A stretch of DNA of 26,983 bases, from positions 1 through 26,983 of the IMG/VR virus record IMGVR_UViG_3300028394_000272; one strand, given 5' to 3'. The stretch comes from a virus. Below are positions 23,505 through 26,983 of this stretch, piece after piece. The notes beneath the pieces are model-generated. The model saw only the letters and a list, made by a program, of their open reading frames with translations. It had not been told where the DNA came from and searched no databases. How positions within the stretch are numbered: position 1 is the first letter of the stretch; every line of letters begins with the position of its first letter. Made by a program: the position numbers and the translations under genes.

Positions 23505-26500
23505 ATGACCAATACAGTACTAATCAAGCGCTCAAGTACGGCAAATTCAGTCCCTGTTGCGGGAAATCTTCAAACGGGCGAATTGGCCATCAACTATACT
23601 GACGGCAATTTATTCTACAAAGACAACAACAACGGCGTCCAGTTACTGACCAGCAACAAATTTGTCAGTGTAACTGGCAATATCACTGGGGCCAACCTAA
23701 ATGCCACTGGGCTAAGCCTGAGCGGTAATGTTGTATCCAATGTTAATGTAACTTCAAATATTGCCGGTGGCAATATCAAAACTCCCGGATTGATCAGTGC
23801 CGCGGGCAACATCACGGGCAATTATTTTATTGGTAATGGATCTCAGTTGACTGGCATTACAACATCCGCCGGCTCTGCTATCACAAATGGCACAAGTGAC
23901 GTTACTGTAAGTGCCAATAGCAATATCACAGCCAATGTGTCCGGGACCACGATAGCCACATTTGCTAGCACAGGCGAATATGTAACTGGTATAATCAGTG
24001 CCACGGGCAATGTCACAGGCAACTTCTTTATCGGTAATGGCTCGTTACTGACCGGAATTTCTTCATCAAGTTATGGCAATGCCAATGTTGCTGCCAACTT
24101 GGCTGTGTTCGGAACAAACCCAATATCTACTAGTGGTAACATCACAGGCAATTACTTCATTGGCGACGGATCACAGCTGACCGGAATTGTATCCAGCTAT
24201 GGCAATGCCAATGTTGCTGCCAACTTGGCAGCATTTGGAACAAACCCAATATCCACCACAGGCAACATCACAGGTGGTTACATACTGGGCAATGGATCAC
24301 AGCTGACCGGAATTGTATCCAGCTATGGCAATGCCAATGTTGCTGCCAACTTGGCTGTGTTCGGAACAAACCCAATATCTACTAGTGGCAACATCACAGC
24401 AGGCAACATCTTAGGCGGTTCAAACGTCAATGCAACCACACACACAGGTACCACGGTCTCAGTGACAGGTAATATCACGGGTGGCAATGTCAACGCCGCA
24501 GGATTGAGTTTAAGTGGCAATGTAGTAAGTGCATTGAATTTGACCGCCAACGTCACTACCACTGCCAACATTTCCGGCAGTTACATATTAGGCAACGGAA
24601 GCCAACTGACTGGTCTTCCGGTGACTTATGCTAATGCCAACGTGGCGGCTAACTTGGCAGCATTTGGAACCAACCCAATATCAACCGGCGGTAATATCAC
24701 TGGTGGTAATTTTTATGTGCCAACAACAAACACCGGCTTGATTGGTGGAGTCATAGGCTTAACATATGCTGGATATTTTAATGGTACCAATCAATACCTA
24801 ACCGTACCAAACGCTACCGTGTTGGCCGGCGCAGGTAATTTAACAATCGAATTTTGGGCATATCCGATGAATAGTTCAGGACGCTGTTTTATCGGTGGCA
24901 CTGACTGGGAATTATACATGAGTGGCTGGGAAGTACGATTTGTACAACAAAACTCATATGGATTTAACAGTGGATTAAATGTTACTCCGGACACATGGAA
25001 TCATGTGGTGTTATCTCGTGATTCGTTTGTATCTGGAACTTCTGGCAATTGGAGAATATTTGTAAATGGTGTGATGTATACCACGGCCAGCAATGGTGGA
25101 TCACCTCTGAGTTCACCGTCGTATCTGGGCATAGGTATAAGTGTAGATAATGGCGGCACAAGAAATCCATTTGAGGGTTATCTGTCTAATTTCCGCATTG
25201 TGAACGGGGTAGGAGTTTACACATCTGCATTTACTCCCAGCACCACACCGCTAACACCAAATCAATTGGCCAATGTAAATGGTTCTCCTAGCGCAGCACT
25301 CACTGCTGGACAAACAAAATTATTAACCTTACAAAATAGTACCATTATAGACAACTCGTCGCAGGCACTGACAATCACAAATTACAATACCGTGGTGACT
25401 TCAACATCATCGGTTCTTGTTACTAGTGCCCAAGGAACGTTGATATATGATGGTAGTACCTGGCAATCGACTTCTATAATGGTAACTGGTACATTGTCGG
25501 CCACAGGCAATGTAACCGGCAACTATTTTATTGGTAACGGCTCGCAACTCACAGGCATTGCAGCTAGTTATGGCAATGCCAATGTGGCAGCCAACTTGGC
25601 GGCATTTGGAACCAATCCTGTATCTACCACGGGTAATATCACTGCTGGCAACATCCTGGGCGGAGCCAACGTAAATGCTACCACTCACACAGGTACCACT
25701 GTTTCGGTAAGTGCTAATGTTACCGGCGGTAATATATTGACAGGTGGTATTGTATCAGCTACAGGTAATGTAACCGGCAACTTCTTCATTGGTAACGGCT
25801 CGCAACTGACTGGACTTGCTGCAACTTACGGCAACGCCAATGTGGCAGCCAACTTGGCAGCATTTGGAACAAATCCCATATCGACTAGTGGCAACATCAC
25901 AGCAGGTAATTTGCTAACCAACGGAGTGATCAGTGCTACTGGCAATATCACTGCTAACAACGCAATATTCACTGGCAATTTGAGTGTGGCAGGTAATGTA
26001 ACCTACATTAGCAGTAACGTGGTCACTATCAACGATGTGGCAATCAATTTAGGAAACAATGCCTCCAACATAACTCAAGTGAACAATGGTGGCATTGAGC
26101 TAGGTCCTCAAGGCAGCCCATATGTCACATTCCTTTACAACAGTTCAGCAAATACGTTTACGTCAAATGTTGGATTAAGTGCAGTAGCTAATATAACAGG
26201 TGGTAATGTATTGACAGGTGGTATTGTATCGGCTACTGGTAACATCACCGGCGGTAATATCTTGGGTGGTGCTAATGTGAATGCTACCACACATACAGGT
26301 ACCACTGTGAGTGTGAGTGCAAACGTAACTGGTGGTAATGTATTGACAGGTGGAATAGTAAGTGCAACCGGTAACATCACTGGTGGTAACCTAAGTGGTA
26401 CCAGCATAGTGGGCACATTGACCACAGCAGCACAAACCAATATCACCTCAGTAGGTACGCTGGGTAGTTTGGCAGTGACTGGCAATGCCACAGGTGGAAA

Positions 26501-26983
26501 TGTATTGACAGGTGGCATAGTGTCTGCAACCGGCAATGTTACAGGCAACTTCTTCATCGGCAATGGATCACAGCTGACTGGGCTTCCAGCAACTTACGGC
26601 AACGCAAATGTTGCGGCTAACTTGGCAGCATTTGGAACCAACCCAATATCTACTACAGGTAACATCACTGGCAATTACTTCATTGGTAACGGATCACAAC
26701 TGACCGGTATCGCTCCAAGCTATGGCAATGCTAATGTTGCTGCCAATTTAGCCGTGTTTGGTACCAACCCAATATCCACCAGTGGCAACATCACAGGTGG
26801 CAACATAATCACGCCTGCGGCAATATCAGCAGTTTCGGTCAGCGCCAGCGGCAACGTCACAGGTGGTAATGTCAATACCAACACCGTAGTTGGCACAGCT
26901 ACTACAATAAAATCAATTGGTGACCTGACTCTAAGCACAACCGGTAATATTGTAGTTGGCACCTACATCAATGGATTGTCAAC
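23505..26983 (+). CDS. Giant repeat tail fibre protein with LamG-like domain (3' partial, paralogue of the preceding gene)
   Basis: The frame starting at the ATG at 23505 is open to the window end (1159 full codons), so the gene continues beyond. Residues 1-55 (VLIKRSSTANSVP, GELAINYTDGNLFYKD) are a clear paralogue of the preceding gene's attachment domain. The shaft has 42-residue NGSQLTGI...YGNANVAANLA.FGTNPIS units. Residues about 423-577 form a LamG/concanavalin-like lectin module: GYFNGTNQYLTVP, LTIEFWAYPM, WNHVVLSRD, WRIFVNGVMYTTA, GYLSNFRIVNG. Residues about 839-873 carry VVTINDVAINLGNNAS and NGGIELGPQGSPY, a module of T4-like structural proteins. The visible end, GNIVVGTYINGLS, is the point where the paralogue enters its collar domain, so one is expected to follow. 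Only a weak ribosome site (AGG, 23500-23502) precedes the ATG, 16 bases after the previous stop. Confidence 0.88.
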   Translation, partial: MTNTVLIKRSSTANSVPVAGNLQTGELAINYTDGNLFYKDNNNGVQLLTSNKFVSVTGNITGANLNATGLSLSGNVVSNVNVTSNIAGGNIKTPGLISAAGNITGNYFIGNGSQLTGITTSAGSAITNGTSDVTVSANSNITANVSGTTIATFASTGEYVTGIISATGNVTGNFFIGNGSLLTGISSSSYGNANVAANLAVFGTNPISTSGNITGNYFIGDGSQLTGIVSSYGNANVAANLAAFGTNPISTTGNITGGYILGNGSQLTGIVSSYGNANVAANLAVFGTNPISTSGNITAGNILGGSNVNATTHTGTTVSVTGNITGGNVNAAGLSLSGNVVSALNLTANVTTTANISGSYILGNGSQLTGLPVTYANANVAANLAAFGTNPISTGGNITGGNFYVPTTNTGLIGGVIGLTYAGYFNGTNQYLTVPNATVLAGAGNLTIEFWAYPMNSSGRCFIGGTDWELYMSGWEVRFVQQNSYGFNSGLNVTPDTWNHVVLSRDSFVSGTSGNWRIFVNGVMYTTASNGGSPLSSPSYLGIGISVDNGGTRNPFEGYLSNFRIVNGVGVYTSAFTPSTTPLTPNQLANVNGSPSAALTAGQTKLLTLQNSTIIDNSSQALTITNYNTVVTSTSSVLVTSAQGTLIYDGSTWQSTSIMVTGTLSATGNVTGNYFIGNGSQLTGIAASYGNANVAANLAAFGTNPVSTTGNITAGNILGGANVNATTHTGTTVSVSANVTGGNILTGGIVSATGNVTGNFFIGNGSQLTGLAATYGNANVAANLAAFGTNPISTSGNITAGNLLTNGVISATGNITANNAIFTGNLSVAGNVTYISSNVVTINDVAINLGNNASNITQVNNGGIELGPQGSPYVTFLYNSSANTFTSNVGLSAVANITGGNVLTGGIVSATGNITGGNILGGANVNATTHTGTTVSVSANVTGGNVLTGGIVSATGNITGGNLSGTSIVGTLTTAAQTNITSVGTLGSLAVTGNATGGNVLTGGIVSATGNVTGNFFIGNGSQLTGLPATYGNANVAANLAAFGTNPISTTGNITGNYFIGNGSQLTGIAPSYGNANVAANLAVFGTNPISTSGNITGGNIITPAAISAVSVSASGNVTGGNVNTNTVVGTATTIKSIGDLTLSTTGNIVVGTYINGLS
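24072..24449 (+). repeat. 126-bp tandem repeats (42 aa), mosaic
   Basis: TATGGCAATGCCAATG starts at 24072, 24198 and 24324, exactly 126 bases apart. Each unit encodes YGNANVAANLA, FGTNPIS and, in the first two, GNGSQLTGI or GDGSQLTGI. Copies 1 and 3 share the variant GCTGTGTTCGGAAC and end ATATCTACTAGTGG, whereas copy 2 has GCAGCATTTGGAAC and ATATCCACCACAGG. Further copies of the unit lie near 25568, 25826, 26592 and 26718, and in the gene at 13190 (near 13742, 14468, 14594). Confidence 0.92.

Noticed and set aside
6713-26983. CRISPR array or minisatellite DNA
   Set aside because: Repeats are in frame, vary at third positions, have no fixed spacer length and encode recognisable fibre modules.
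18977-26983. Diversity-generating retroelement targeting the Mtd-like fibres
   Set aside because: No reverse transcriptase, template repeat or C-type-lectin variable end is visible in the window; differences between copies are mainly silent third-position changes, not adenine-directed amino-acid changes.

Overview
The window looks like part of the late structural region of a T4-type (myovirus) tailed phage, probably environmental (marine or freshwater). The best evidence is the left end, where a scaffold/prohead-core protein tail (gp22-like) is followed by an unmistakable gp23-type major capsid protein. Further right are virion-protein families that I recognise from T4-like cyanophages and their uncultured relatives. 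The sequence does not identify the host. There is no tRNA, replication, lysis or integration gene in view, and coding density is very high: no gap exceeds 140 bases.

Layout. (1) 1-1806, head genes: the C-terminal part of the gp22-like scaffold, the gp23-like major capsid protein, then a UUCG-loop intrinsic terminator. (2) 1822-6712, a mixed block: an A+T-rich fucosyltransferase/exostosin-like protein; an Ala/Pro-rich protein of unknown function; a minus-strand TPR plus GT9-like glycosyltransferase, the only minus-strand gene; a virion-type protein; and a small sialyltransferase-fold (GT42/DUF115-like) protein. The terminator in front of this last gene has its ribosome binding site built into the 3' arm. 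(3) 6713-26983, five consecutive plus-strand fibre/adhesin-type genes (2137, 1530, 388, 1503 and at least 1159 codons, the last running off the window). They fill 20 kb almost without gaps.

The five fibre-type genes share a vocabulary of Gly/Asn/Thr-rich modules: SATGNITGGN strings, GGANVNATTHTGTTVSV, TAAQTNITSVGTLTSLAV, and FIGNGSQLTGI followed by GNANVAANLAAFGTNPIS. Distinct globular domains sit between the modules: an Mtd_N-like attachment domain (two paralogues), four PKD-like domains, a LamG-like lectin fold, a pyocin-knob-like tip, a collar domain (GERVLVKN...NGIYVV) and a C-terminal ADLAE/YEPGTV domain reminiscent of Peptidase_G2 intramolecular chaperones. The repeats keep their protein sequence while using many different synonymous codons. 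Local tandem duplications (366, 126 and 114 bp) and a mosaic repeat suggest growth by duplication and module exchange.

Regulation. A TAAATA-containing octamer, resembling the T4 late promoter TATAAATA (exact at 6688-6695), lies 17-23 nt before four start codons and 85 nt before a fifth. At 13149-13181 the motif sits in the loop of a perfect 10-bp inverted repeat. The likely picture is head, tail and fibre proteins expressed late, with three glycosyltransferase-like enzymes possibly decorating virion or host surface glycans. That last function is inference.
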